Shown here: piece after piece, positions 24,445 to 32,661 of the stretch
Numbering within the stretch: position 1 is the stretch's first letter
How the letters are laid out: the number at the start of each line of letters is the position of its first letter
Assembly (NCBI RefSeq): GCF_006517815.1
Contig: NZ_CP041198.1
Location: 310,001 to 374,000 of the forward strand
Source of the DNA: Pseudarthrobacter sp. NIBRBAC000502770
GTDB lineage: Bacteria; Actinomycetota; Actinomycetes; Actinomycetales; Micrococcaceae
Reading direction: 5' to 3'
DNA: 64,000 nucleotides
Position numbers and translations under genes: made by a program
The notes under the pieces: generated by a model
What the model saw: the letters and a program-made list of their open reading frames with translations, nothing else
What the model was told of the DNA's origin: nothing
Database searches by the model: none

Positions 24445-25584
24445 CTAGCCGACGGCGGTGCCGAAGAGCAGGCCCAGCAGGTAGGTGATGGCTGCCGCGC
24501 CCAGGCCGATGGCAAGCTGCCGCAGGCCGCGGGTCAGCGGGGAAGTGCCGGACAGCAGGCCGACGGCGGCACCGGTGGCAAGGAGCGCGACGCCCACCAG
24601 GGCGCCTGCCACCACGAGCGCGGCGACGCCGGTCAGGCCGAACAGGAACGGCAGGATGGGGACGATGGCGCCGGAGGCGAAGAAGCAGAAGCTGGACAGC
24701 GCCGCACCCCAGGCGGTACCCACTGCCTCGTGCTGGTCCTCTTCCTCCGGCAGCTCAGGCTGCAGGGAAAGGCTGGGATCGCAGTCGCAGGGCAGCAGCC
24801 CCATGCGCTCTGCCACACGGTGTTCGGCCGCTTCCCGGGACATCCCGCGGGCCAGGTACACCAGGAGCAGTTCGTTGTGCTCGAGGTCAAGCTTGGGCGC
24901 GGCCGCCAGCGTGACCTGCGTGGGCCGGGTTGCGGCCAGCAGTTCGCGCTGGGAGCGGACGGAAATGAATTCGCCCGCGCCCATGGACATGGCACCGGCC
25001 AGGAGTCCGGCGATGCCGCTGAGCAGCACCACGCTGCTGGCCACGCCGGAGGCAGCCATGCCCATCACCAGGGAGAGGTTGCTGACCAAGCCATCGTTCG
25101 CGCCGAACACCGCGGCGCGGAAGGTGCCGGCCAGGCGGTTGCGGCCGCGGGTGGCCAGGCCCCGGACCACTTCCTCATGGATCTGTTCATCGGCGGCCAT
25201 CGCGGCGGTGGCGTTCGGGTCCTTGGCGTAGGGGGAGCGGCCTTCGGCGCGCTGGGCCAGGGCCAGGACGAATACGGAGCCGAAATGCCGGGCCAGGAAC
25301 CCGAGGAACCGGCTGCGGGCGGAGGCCCTCTTCGGCTTGCCGGCGTGCCCGCCCAGCAGCGCGAGCCAGTGGGCTTCGTGACGGCCTTCGGCTTCGGCCA
25401 GGGCGAGGAGGATGGACCGTTCCTCACCTTCGCGGTTCTGGGCCAGGTCCCGGTAGACGGCGGCTTCCGCGCGCTCGTCGGCCAGGTACTGGCGCCACCG
25501 CTTGATGTTCGACGGCGAGGGCTGGCCAACGCCGCCGGCCTCCGGGGGCGTGGCGTGGGAATGGGACTGGGCGTGCTGCGACAC
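24445..25584 (-). CDS. VIT1/CCC1-family metal transporter with N-terminal ferritin-like domain
   Basis: 379 aa. Residues ~25-140 form a rubrerythrin-like helical domain with carboxylate/His pairs (DERAEAAVYRDLAQ, EGRHEAHW, DEQIHEEVVRGL). From ~155 on, FGANDGLVSNLSLVMGMA and GAMSMGAGEFISVRSQRE are VIT1/CCC1 signatures with about five membrane helices. Related ferritin-VIT fusions (MbfA) export iron or manganese and protect against metal/peroxide stress. A CDCD pair lies in the cytoplasmic loop. It starts with GTG behind CAGGAG. Substrate and export direction are inferred from the family. Confidence 0.85.
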   Translation of the reverse strand: MSQHAQSHSHATPPEAGGVGQPSPSNIKRWRQYLADERAEAAVYRDLAQNREGEERSILLALAEAEGRHEAHWLALLGGHAGKPKRASARSRFLGFLARHFGSVFVLALAQRAEGRSPYAKDPNATAAMAADEQIHEEVVRGLATRGRNRLAGTFRAAVFGANDGLVSNLSLVMGMAASGVASSVVLLSGIAGLLAGAMSMGAGEFISVRSQRELLAATRPTQVTLAAAPKLDLEHNELLLVYLARGMSREAAEHRVAERMGLLPCDCDPSLSLQPELPEEEDQHEAVGTAWGAALSSFCFFASGAIVPILPFLFGLTGVAALVVAGALVGVALLATGAAVGLLSGTSPLTRGLRQLAIGLGAAAITYLLGLLFGTAVG

Positions 25585-25628
25585 TGTAACTCCTGGGCTG
25601 GAAAGGGCATGAACTCGCGCCTTTGCCC

Positions 25629-25668
25629 TGCCAGCCTACTGCGGATTTCCGCGGTTTTTTGGCTGGCA
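25629..25668. repeat. Inverted repeat in the VIT1-gene leader
   Basis: TGCCAGCC (25629-25636) and GGCTGGCA (25661-25668) flank a small hairpin GCGG-ATTT-CCGC followed by six T on the plus strand (25655-25660). It lies in the presumed 5' leader of the minus-strand transporter. It may be a plus-strand terminator or a leader structure; I see no clear metal-regulator box. The rest of the 25585-25850 gap shows nothing recognisable. Confidence 0.4.
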
Positions 25669-25850
25669 AACCTCGCTGGAAAGTTTCGGTTGACCTTAAA
25701 AAACGCCCGGCACGGCACCCCTGTGGAGGGCAGCTCCGGGCACCGCCGCGGCTATTGACCCGTCCGCCCGGGCGGTGCTCTGATGAAGGTGTGGCGCAGG
25801 CTGCGCCCTACCTGAAAGAGCACGTCAGGCGAACATACGGAGGTTGAATC

Positions 25851-26075
25851 ATGAGCACCACCGGACAGCACCCGGACATGCCGCACCTGGACGCCGTCGA
25901 AGCGGACCCCGCCTACGATTACGCCGAGGATGCACCGGTAGACGACGCGGACTGGGACTCCGAAGACGGGTTCATTGACCAGGAAGAACCGGTGGTCCAG
26001 CCGGCACCGGTAGTCGTCGACGCCGAGGACCGCGAGGTCCCGCTGGATGACGACGAGCGCGACACGGGGGAGTAG
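25851..26075 (+). CDS. Small, highly acidic protein of unknown function
   Basis: 74 aa with a strong GGAGGTTG ribosome site, so very likely translated. About a third of the residues are Asp or Glu, with few basic residues, no Cys, no membrane segment, and low complexity (DDADWDSEDG, DDDERDTGE). It is probably intrinsically disordered. No family is recognised. It stands alone and is followed by a strong hairpin terminator shared with the convergent symporter gene. Confidence 0.7.
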   Translation: MSTTGQHPDMPHLDAVEADPAYDYAEDAPVDDADWDSEDGFIDQEEPVVQPAPVVVDAEDREVPLDDDERDTGE

Positions 26076-26083
26076 GACTGACG

Positions 26084-26140
26084 GCGCCGGCACCTCCTTC
26101 CGCTTGTTGGCGGGAGGCGGTGCCGGCGTCGTACTTTAAT
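26084..26140. terminator. Bidirectional hairpin terminator
   Basis: GCCGGCACC (26086-26094) pairs with GGTGCCGGC (26119-26127), extended inside by CCTCC/GGAGG. The following GTCGTACTTTAA resembles the arm of the terminator at 61984-62034. It serves the acidic-protein gene and the convergent symporter gene. Confidence 0.7.
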
Positions 26141-26149
26141 GCCTGGCAG

Positions 26150-27676
26150 TCAGTGGCCGGCGAGGACTTCCCGGGGAGTCCCTTCCTGCTCCTGCCCGGC
26201 AACGCGGCGCTGCCAGGCGCGCATGACCGCAGGATCGGTGGGGCGCGTCAGCAGCGAGGCGGCAACGTACACCGCGGCGGAGGCCAGCAGGCCGTAGTAG
26301 ATCGGTTCGTTGGCGTAGATGCCGTCCAACGGAACCTCGGCGTTGACCTCAAGGATGATCATCGTCCCAAGGGTGATGACGGAGCCGACGGCCATCGAAG
26401 CAGCGGCGGCGATGCCGGTTCCGCGCTTCCACACCAGGCCGCCGAGGATCGCGACCAGCAGCCCGCCCACCAGGATGTCGTAGGCGATGGTCAGTGCCGC
26501 AACAACGTCCTTGGTGACGATGGCGATGATGATCGCCACAACGCCCAGGCCAAGGACCCATACGCGGTTGGCCTTGACGTCGTGCTCGGGGTTGTCGGAG
26601 TCGTCGGTGTTGATGGTCTTGCCGAACCAGCCGGCGACGAAGGGCACAACGTCGGCGCGGGCCACCGTGGCGGCCGCGATCAGGGCCCCGGAAGCCGTGG
26701 ACATCATGGCGGCGACGGCGGCGGCGAGGACCAGGCCGCCGATTCCGATGGGCAGCAGGTTGGTGGCAACCTCCGCGTAGACCACGTCCTTGCCCAGGGC
26801 CTTCACGTCGATGGCGGGCAGCGCCACGCGGGCTCCCAGGCCAATCATTGCGCCGGCAGCACCATAGAGGATGCAGTAGAGGCCGGCTGTCGAACCGCCC
26901 CACCTGGCCACCTTGGGTGTTTTGGCAGTGAACACGCGCTGCCAGATGTCCTGGCCGATCAGCAGGCCCAGGGTGTAGACCACAAAGTAGGTGATGATCG
27001 TTTGGACGCCGATGCCGTCGATTTGGAAGAAGCTGGCATCAACCCGGCTGCGGATCCCGTCGAGTCCGCCGGCGGCGTTCAGTGTGAAGGGCAGCATGAG
27101 GAAGAAGATGCCCACCGTTTTGATGACGAACTGGACCTGGTCCGCCAGCGTGATGGACCACATGCCGCCGATGGTGGAGTACACCAGCACGATGGCACCG
27201 CCCACCGCTATGGCCAGCGCCCGGTCCCAGCCGAACAGGACGACGAAGATGGTGGCATAAGCACCAGTGGACGTGGCGCAGAGCATCAAAGTGTAGGCGA
27301 GCATCACGATGCCGGATGCCTCGGTGGCCCTGCTGCCGTAACGGAGGGTGAGCATCTGGGACACCGTGTAGATCTTCAGCTTCTGGATGGTCCCGGCGAA
27401 GAGCAGGCTCAGGAGCAGGACTCCGGCGCCAATGGCCACCACCAGCCACATTCCCGAGATGCCGAACTTGTAGCCCAGCCCCACGCCGCCGACCGTGGAC
27501 GCTCCGCCCAGGACGACGGCGGCCATGGTGCCGGTGTAAAGGAACGGGCCCAGGCGGCGGCCGGCCACCAGGAAGTCGCTGTTGTTCCTGGTGCGGGACT
27601 TGCCCCACCAGCCGAAGGCCAGCATTGCGAGGAGGTACACCACCACAATGGCGATGTTGATGGCACTTGCATCCAT
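26150..27676 (-). CDS. Sodium:solute symporter (SSS) family transporter
   Basis: 508 aa with about 13 predicted helices. SSS signatures include AGRRLGPFLYTGTMAAVVLGGASTVGGVGLGYKFGISGMW, TVSQMLTLRYG, YSTIGGMWSITLADQVQFVIK and AAVAAMMSTASGALIAAATV. AAGGAG precedes the ATG. It is divergent from an XRE-cupin regulator across a gap with a promoter and palindrome, and an agmatinase-family gene lies beyond. The likely cargo is an amine, guanidino compound or amino acid, inferred only from neighbours. Confidence 0.87.
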   Translation of the reverse strand: MDASAINIAIVVVYLLAMLAFGWWGKSRTRNNSDFLVAGRRLGPFLYTGTMAAVVLGGASTVGGVGLGYKFGISGMWLVVAIGAGVLLLSLLFAGTIQKLKIYTVSQMLTLRYGSRATEASGIVMLAYTLMLCATSTGAYATIFVVLFGWDRALAIAVGGAIVLVYSTIGGMWSITLADQVQFVIKTVGIFFLMLPFTLNAAGGLDGIRSRVDASFFQIDGIGVQTIITYFVVYTLGLLIGQDIWQRVFTAKTPKVARWGGSTAGLYCILYGAAGAMIGLGARVALPAIDVKALGKDVVYAEVATNLLPIGIGGLVLAAAVAAMMSTASGALIAAATVARADVVPFVAGWFGKTINTDDSDNPEHDVKANRVWVLGLGVVAIIIAIVTKDVVAALTIAYDILVGGLLVAILGGLVWKRGTGIAAAASMAVGSVITLGTMIILEVNAEVPLDGIYANEPIYYGLLASAAVYVAASLLTRPTDPAVMRAWQRRVAGQEQEGTPREVLAGH

Positions 27677-27767
27677 AAATGGCTCCTTGGAGCTGTTGGG
27701 GCCGGGTGTAATGACCCGGGGCGGGACGCCGGGAACCGCTGCGGACGAATACGGAGGGGACCTGCAA

Positions 27768-27825
27768 TTGCCCTATAGGCAACAGGAGTTTTCAAAGACT
27801 AGGGTGTGACGTGGGTGACAGTCAA
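27768..27825 (-). promoter_or_regulatory. Symporter promoter and XRE-cupin operator candidate
   Basis: On the minus strand -35 TTGACT (27825-27820) and -10 TAGTCT (27801-27796) are 18 bp apart. About 14 nt downstream lies TTGCCCTATAGGCAA (27768-27782), with 5-bp arms TTGCC/GGCAA, well placed as a repressor site for the divergently encoded regulator. Confidence 0.55.
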
Positions 27826-27935
27826 GGAGATCGCGCCTGCAGCGGCGTGGGTGTGGCATGCGCGTGTCACAAAAGCGGTGCCGATTAGTATGGCTCGAGA
27901 GTGGAGCCGGGCTGCCGGCCGTGAAAGGTTCGTAG

Positions 27936-28511
27936 ATGAAGGCACTGCCAGTTGAGCCGAGCAATGTTCCCGTTGCCATTGGCTCCAGGATCCGGGCCGC
28001 CAGGCAGTCCCAGCGGCTCACCATCGAGCAGGTCGCGGATGCCACCGGCCTGACCAAGGGCTTCCTCAGCCGCGTGGAGCGGGACTTGACGTCTCCGTCC
28101 GTCGCTTCCCTGGTGACGCTGTGCCAGGTGCTCTCCATCTCCATCGGGGACCTGTTCGTGGCGCCGGAAACCCACCTCACCAAACGCAATGACGGTCCGC
28201 GCATCTCGCTCGGCGGCCAGGGCATCGTGGAGCGGCTTTTGACGGCCCGCTCGGAGCGTCGGGTCCAGATTATCCAGGCCGTGATCGAGCCGCATGGCCG
28301 CGGCGAGTCCGAGTTGTACGCAGTGGATTGCGACGTGGACGTCCTGCATGTCATCAAGGGCTCCATCAAGCTGATCCTCACCAACGAGGAATACGACCTC
28401 GATACAGGTGACACCGTGACCTTCCCGGGCCGGGAACCCCACACCTGGGTCAATCCCACGGACAAGCCGGTCGAGGTGCTCTGGGTCCTGGTGCCCGCCG
28501 CGAGCCGCTAG
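27936..28511 (+). CDS. XRE-family regulator with C-terminal cupin domain
   Basis: 191 aa. The HTH is at residues ~14-70 (IGSRIRAARQSQRLTIEQVADATGLTKGFLSRVERDLTSPSVASLVTLCQVLSISIGDLF). The cupin is at ~110-190 (GRGESELYAVDCDVDVLHVIKGSIKLIL, GDTVTFPGREPHTWVNP). Regulators of this architecture (PuuR-like) usually sense polyamine, amino-acid or sulphonate intermediates and control adjacent uptake and catabolic genes. The divergent symporter and the downstream ureohydrolase/ThDP pair are the likely targets. Confidence 0.87.
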   Translation: MKALPVEPSNVPVAIGSRIRAARQSQRLTIEQVADATGLTKGFLSRVERDLTSPSVASLVTLCQVLSISIGDLFVAPETHLTKRNDGPRISLGGQGIVERLLTARSERRVQIIQAVIEPHGRGESELYAVDCDVDVLHVIKGSIKLILTNEEYDLDTGDTVTFPGREPHTWVNPTDKPVEVLWVLVPAASR

Positions 28512-28520
28512 CTTGTTGCT

Positions 28521-28633
28521 GGTGCGCTCCAGCCCAGTTACCTTCGGTAGTCCCTTTCTCAGCTGCCGCATTCCGCGGAAAGCGCTTAAGCGCGGAGCGC
28601 CCTTGGCCCGGGGTAACTGGGCTGGATTGCACC
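28521..28633. repeat. 113-bp inverted-repeat element between convergent genes
   Basis: Ends 28521-28542 and 28612-28633 are inverted repeats of 22 bp with two mismatches; the inner 15 bp (TCCAGCCCAGTTACC and its complement) are perfect. The interior holds two perfect palindromes, TTCCGCGGAA (28571-28580) and GCGCTTAAGCGC (28582-28593). The element fills almost the whole gap between the XRE-cupin and AbiEi/DUF559 genes. It may be a bidirectional terminator or a MITE-like insertion; no flanking duplication is evident. Confidence 0.65.
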
Positions 28634-28634
28634 T

Positions 28635-29465
28635 CTACCGGAGGGGTTTTCGTTGACCTCCGGCCAGGACGGCACTGATCTCGGTTAGCACCATGCCGGG
28701 GTAAAACCAGATGTGCTCCGGCATGAAGCGAAGGACGGCGTAACCGCTGACGGCTGCAGCGTTGTTGCGCTTCCGGTCCCGAAGCATATCGGTGCGTTTG
28801 GAATGGTAGGCAAAGCCGTCGATCTCCACGATCAAGAAGCCATCCAGCAGGAAATCCACGCGACCGATTCCCGGCAGGAAGACCTGGGTGTCGTAGGCGA
28901 TTCTGTTGGCACGGAACAGGTGCTGCGCATCAACCTCCACGATTGACTCTGCTCGCACGTCAAGTTCGCGCAGGATGCGAAGCGCGGAACCGGAGCGGTC
29001 GGCCTGCAGCTGGGACGCCAGCAGCTCGCGTGGCACGCCGTGCAATCTGATGGCCGAGGTCGCCAAAGCGGCGGATGCCGGAGCCGGTAGGCACCCCAAA
29101 GCGTGAAGCGCCACATCTTCCACGCCGGCCAGGGGCAGGAACGGATGACCGGGGAACCGAACTGTGCGATGCCGGACGAAGCCGGAGCCGTGACCATGAT
29201 TGCACGCCAGATGCGGGCGTTCGGGAGGTTTGCGCAGCCAGAGTCCGTAGTGGCCCGCGGCGCTGGCGCAGGTCAGCCGACCGTTGTTCAGGACTGCAGC
29301 GAGGAGTCCGTTGTCGCATTCCGGGAGGACGAAGATGCCGCGCCGGGGCTGGGTAGCGCCCAGTTCGGTGAGTCGAAGGAGTTCCCGGCGCCGGAAACCT
29401 GCGTCCAGGAGTTGGCTGGATCGGGCTACACCGCCGCGCGTATGCAGGTATTCGAGGATGTCCAT
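28635..29465 (-). CDS. AbiEi-like N-terminal domain fused to DUF559/Vsr-like nuclease domain
   Basis: 276 aa. The N-terminal ~50 residues (DILEYLHTRGGVARSSQLLDAGFRRRELLRLTELGATQPRRGIF) resemble the AbiEi winged-helix antitoxin domain. The C-terminal ~90 residues look like a DUF559, PD-(D/E)XK-related domain: GIGRVDFLLDGFLIVEIDGFAYHSKRTDMLRDRKRNNAAAVSGYAVLRF, with Asp and Glu-x-Asp in the expected places. Orphan genes of this type are common in actinobacteria and have no clear function; no AbiEii toxin gene is adjacent. It splits the XRE-cupin regulator from the ureohydrolase genes. The ATG lacks a good ribosome site. Confidence 0.72.
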   Translation of the reverse strand: MDILEYLHTRGGVARSSQLLDAGFRRRELLRLTELGATQPRRGIFVLPECDNGLLAAVLNNGRLTCASAAGHYGLWLRKPPERPHLACNHGHGSGFVRHRTVRFPGHPFLPLAGVEDVALHALGCLPAPASAALATSAIRLHGVPRELLASQLQADRSGSALRILRELDVRAESIVEVDAQHLFRANRIAYDTQVFLPGIGRVDFLLDGFLIVEIDGFAYHSKRTDMLRDRKRNNAAAVSGYAVLRFMPEHIWFYPGMVLTEISAVLAGGQRKPLR

Positions 29466-29749
29466 GTGGCCATTGGAAGGTTTCGGTTGGATAAGTGGAA
29501 CCTTAGTTCAGGCGTATGTGGGTAAGCGGTGGCCGGGGGCGGGCGTGCGGTCCTGCCCAGTTGCCCATGGTCCGTGCAGGGAACGTTGCCGGAACGGCGC
29601 GGATCGCGGGAGTGCATCCTGTCCACGTGCGGGAGTGAGTGGGCGGGAGCGCACCGGGATCCTTGGTAAACAGTTGGTGTCTCCTGGAAAACCGGGGTGT
29701 ATGATGGCAATCACAGAAGTCCCCAACTCCTCGAAGGAGAGGCCTCCCA

Positions 29750-30814
29750 TTGGAAGAGCTGCGCATTGAAGCCAACGGCAACCTCGGCCCCATTGATTCA
29801 TCCCGGATCCCCCGCTATGCCGGGGCTGCCACCTATGCCCGCCTTCCGCGGCTGGACCAGGTAGCCAAGGCCGATGTGACGGTGGTGGGAGTGCCTTTCG
29901 ATTCGGGGGTCTCCTACCGTCCGGGTGCCCGCTTCGGCGCTAACCACGTCCGCGAGGCCAGCCGGCTGCTGCGCCCCTACAACCCCGCCTGGGACGTCAG
30001 CCCGTTCGAGAACATCCAGGTGGCCGATGCCGGGGACATGGCGGTCAACCCGTTCAACATCAATGAAGCCATTGAGACCATCCAGCAGAACGCATTGGAC
30101 CTCACCGCCGCCGGGAGCAAGCTGCTGACCCTGGGTGGCGACCACACCATCGCCCTGCCGCTGCTGCGCGCCGCTGCCGAACGCGCCGGCGGACCCATCG
30201 CCATGCTGCATTTCGACGCGCACCTGGACACGTGGGACACCTACTTCGGTGCCGAATACACCCACGGCACGCCCTTCCGCCGCGCAGTGGAGGAAGGCAT
30301 CCTGGACACCGAGGCCATCAGCCATATTGGGACCCGCGGCCCGCTGTACGGCAAGAAGGACCTCGACGACGACCACCGCTTTGGATTCGGCATCGTTACC
30401 TCCGCGGACGTGTACTACCAGGGCGTGCTGGAAACCGTGGCCAAGGTCCGTGACCGCATCGGCAACCGCCCGCTCTACATCTCCGTGGACATTGACGTCC
30501 TGGACCCTGCCCACGCGCCCGGCACGGGAACCCCGGAAGCCGGCGGCATCACCAGCCGCGAACTCCTGGAAATCATCCGCGGCTTCCGCGGCATGAACCT
30601 GGTGGGCGCCGACGTCGTCGAAGTGTCCCCGGCCTACGACCACGCCGAGATCACCGGCGTCGCGGCCAGCCACGTCGCGTACGAGCTGGTGACCCTGATG
30701 GCGGACAATGCTGTGCCCGGCAGCCGGTTCGGTGCGGAGACCGGGTACCAGGCCCAGGCGCTCGGCCAGGAAGCCCGCCGCCCCGCCGGCTTCGCTGCCG
30801 CCACCACGGAGTAG
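29750..30814 (+). CDS. Agmatinase/guanidinobutyrase-family ureohydrolase
   Basis: 354 aa, full length for the family. The binuclear Mn site is complete: [15 protein letters not shown] and [19 protein letters not shown]. The N-terminal motif [25 protein letters not shown] is typical of agmatinase, guanidinobutyrase and related enzymes, which release urea from a guanidino compound. TTG 29750 is chosen because GAAGGAGAGG lies 7 nt upstream and no better start fits. Three bases after its stop begins a ThDP enzyme. Pairing with a 2-ketoarginine-decarboxylase-like gene would favour guanidinobutyrase; the substrate remains uncertain. Confidence 0.85.
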   Translation: MEELRIEANGNLGPIDSSRIPRYAGAATYARLPRLDQVAKADVTVVGVPFDSGVSYRPGARFGANHVREASRLLRPYNPAWDVSPFENIQVADAGDMAVNPFNINEAIETIQQNALDLTAAGSKLLTLGGDHTIALPLLRAAAERAGGPIAMLHFDAHLDTWDTYFGAEYTHGTPFRRAVEEGILDTEAISHIGTRGPLYGKKDLDDDHRFGFGIVTSADVYYQGVLETVAKVRDRIGNRPLYISVDIDVLDPAHAPGTGTPEAGGITSRELLEIIRGFRGMNLVGADVVEVSPAYDHAEITGVAASHVAYELVTLMADNAVPGSRFGAETGYQAQALGQEARRPAGFAAATTE

Positions 30815-30817
30815 GCC

Positions 30818-32506
30818 GTGACGGAAATTGCCCCGGCGCCCCCGGCCCGGGGGAGCAGCGTCCGCAACGGCGGGGACCTCGTCGTCGAAACCCTCGAAGC
30901 GCTGGGCGCCAAGACCGTGTTCGGCATCCCGGGCCAGCACGCCCTGGGACTCTTTGATGCCATGGGCCGCGGCAACCTGCACTTTGTCTCCTCCCGGGTG
31001 GAGAACAACAGCGCCTTTGCCGCGGACGGGTACTCCCGCGCCACCGGCGAAGTTGGCGTGCTGTTCCTGTCCACCGGCCCCGGCGCGCTGACGTCACTGG
31101 CTGGACTGCAGGAGGCCTATGCCACGGGCGTGCCCATGGTAGTGGTGGCCAGCCAGATTCCGTTGGAGGGACTCGGGGCCCGGCGCAAGGGCATGCTGCA
31201 CCAGCTCGATGACCAGAAGGCCTCCGCGGCCAACGTCACCAAGAGCCAACGGCTGATCCAGCACGCTTCCGGAATCCCGTCGGCCATCCAGGACGCCTGG
31301 ACCGAGGCCATCTCCTCCCCACAGGGCCCGGTGTGGCTCGAGATTCCGCAAAACGTCCTGCTGGATCCGATCATGGTCCCGCCGGTGGAGGATGCCTTGG
31401 CGGAGGCGGCGGACAATCCACCGCGGATTGAACTGGTGCGCGAGGCCGTGAAGTGGCTGGAATCAGCCAAGCGCCCGGCTATCATCGCCGGCGGTGGAAC
31501 CCGGCGCGGCAAGGCGGAGAAGTCCCTGTTGTCCATTGCCGAGAAGCTCCATGCGCCGGTCATCTGCACTCCTGGCGGCAAAGGTGCGTTCCCCTGGAAC
31601 CACGGGCTGTCCCTTCAGTCCTGGATCGAGGACCGGTACATGACCGACCTCCTCGAAGACGCGGACGTCCTGGTGGTCATCGGATCGTCCCTGGGCGAGG
31701 TTACGTCCAACTACTTCACCTTCGAACCGCGCGGCAGGATCATCCAGATCGACGCCGAACCCCGGGTACTGGAGTCCAATCGGCCAGGCTTGGGGATCCG
31801 CGCCGACGCGGGCCAGGCGCTGGCAGCCCTGGACTCAGCTCTTGGATCCGGCAGGGCAACGATGCCGGACTGGCACGGCAGCACGCCGGAAGAGCTGGTC
31901 AAGGAGTCGCTTGCCAAGGTCCGTGCCCGGCTGGAATCGCAGGACCTTGCCAAAGAACTGACGTTCATGGCCGCCATCCGGGAGGCCGTTCCAGCGGATA
32001 TGCAGACGTTCTGGGACATGACCATCGCCGCCTACTGGGGCTGGTCCTGCTGGGATGCCCGTGAAGGGCAGTTCCACTCCGCACAGGGCGCCGGTGGCCT
32101 GGGCTATGCGTTTCCCGGTGCCATTGGAGCGGCGGTTGGGCTGGAGACTGCGGGTAAGCCCGGCCGGGTCCTGGCGGTCTCCGGTGACGGTTCGTCCATG
32201 TATTCCATTGCCGAACTGGCCACCGCCAAGCAGCACAACGTTCCGGTCACCTGGCTGATCGTGGACGACGGCGGCTACGGCATCCTGCGCGAATACATGG
32301 TGGGCGCGTTCGGCAAGGCCACGGCCACGGAATTGGCCCGTCCCGACTTTGTTGCGCTCGCCGAATCCTTTGGCGTGCCGGCCACCAAGGTGGCCCCGGA
32401 AGGCGTGGGGGACGCGCTCCGGGCCGGCTTCGCCGCTGACGGACCCAACGTCGTTGTTGTTGAAACCCTCCTCAAGATGTTCGGGCCTACGCACCTGGCC
32501 CCCTGA
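30818..32506 (+). CDS. ThDP-dependent decarboxylase-like enzyme, AruI-type candidate
   Basis: 562 aa with the three-domain layout of the acetolactate synthase/benzoylformate decarboxylase family. The Pyr domain has GIPGQHALGLFD and the catalytic Glu in SSRVENNSAFAADGYSRATG; the PP domain has the ThDP motif SGDGSSMYSIAELATAKQHNVPVTWLIVDD. No small ALS subunit follows. It is coupled to the ureohydrolase (GTG start 3 nt after its stop). In the arginine transaminase pathway of Pseudomonas, AruI decarboxylates 2-ketoarginine to guanidinobutyraldehyde and GbuA cleaves guanidinobutyrate; this pair could match, though no transaminase or aldehyde dehydrogenase is adjacent. A perfect 16-bp hairpin terminator follows. 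Confidence 0.82.
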   Translation: MTEIAPAPPARGSSVRNGGDLVVETLEALGAKTVFGIPGQHALGLFDAMGRGNLHFVSSRVENNSAFAADGYSRATGEVGVLFLSTGPGALTSLAGLQEAYATGVPMVVVASQIPLEGLGARRKGMLHQLDDQKASAANVTKSQRLIQHASGIPSAIQDAWTEAISSPQGPVWLEIPQNVLLDPIMVPPVEDALAEAADNPPRIELVREAVKWLESAKRPAIIAGGGTRRGKAEKSLLSIAEKLHAPVICTPGGKGAFPWNHGLSLQSWIEDRYMTDLLEDADVLVVIGSSLGEVTSNYFTFEPRGRIIQIDAEPRVLESNRPGLGIRADAGQALAALDSALGSGRATMPDWHGSTPEELVKESLAKVRARLESQDLAKELTFMAAIREAVPADMQTFWDMTIAAYWGWSCWDAREGQFHSAQGAGGLGYAFPGAIGAAVGLETAGKPGRVLAVSGDGSSMYSIAELATAKQHNVPVTWLIVDDGGYGILREYMVGAFGKATATELARPDFVALAESFGVPATKVAPEGVGDALRAGFAADGPNVVVVETLLKMFGPTHLAP

Positions 32507-32521
32507 CCGGGCACCAACCTT

Positions 32522-32568
32522 AAGCTCCCCCACGTCCTGGACACCGTCCCGCGGACGTGGGGGAGCTT
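32522..32568 (+). terminator. Terminator after the ThDP enzyme
   Basis: AAGCTCCCCCACGTCC (32522-32537) and its perfect complement (32553-32568) form a 16-bp stem with a 15-nt loop, 15 nt after the stop codon. The tail is short in T. Confidence 0.8.
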
Positions 32569-32626
32569 GGCATTTAAGCTGCCCGCTGGAACAACTTCGT
32601 TTCCCTAAGCAACCTTTTCCTGATAC

Positions 32627-32643
32627 AGTTGCTTGCAGCAACT
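32627..32643 (+). promoter_or_regulatory. MarR-type operator
   Basis: AGTTGC-TTGCA-GCAACT is a perfect palindrome 18 nt upstream of the marR start. It shares AGTTGCTTGC with the operator block of the other MarR/MFS pair (AGATAGTTGCTTGC at 17463). Autoregulation of marR-DHA2 is inferred. Confidence 0.65.
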
Positions 32644-32661
32644 AATTCTTTAGGGAGGATC

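Noticed and set aside
25670..25720. Possible IdeR/iron box upstream of the ferritin-VIT1 gene
   Set aside because: The local sequence (GGTTGACCTTAA) matches the iron-box consensus poorly and has no clear dyad.
29466..29749. Promoter of the ureohydrolase gene with -10 TATGAT at 29700
   Set aside because: The -10 looks good but no -35 stands at a proper distance, so it was not listed as a feature. Nothing else is recognisable in this 284-bp gap.
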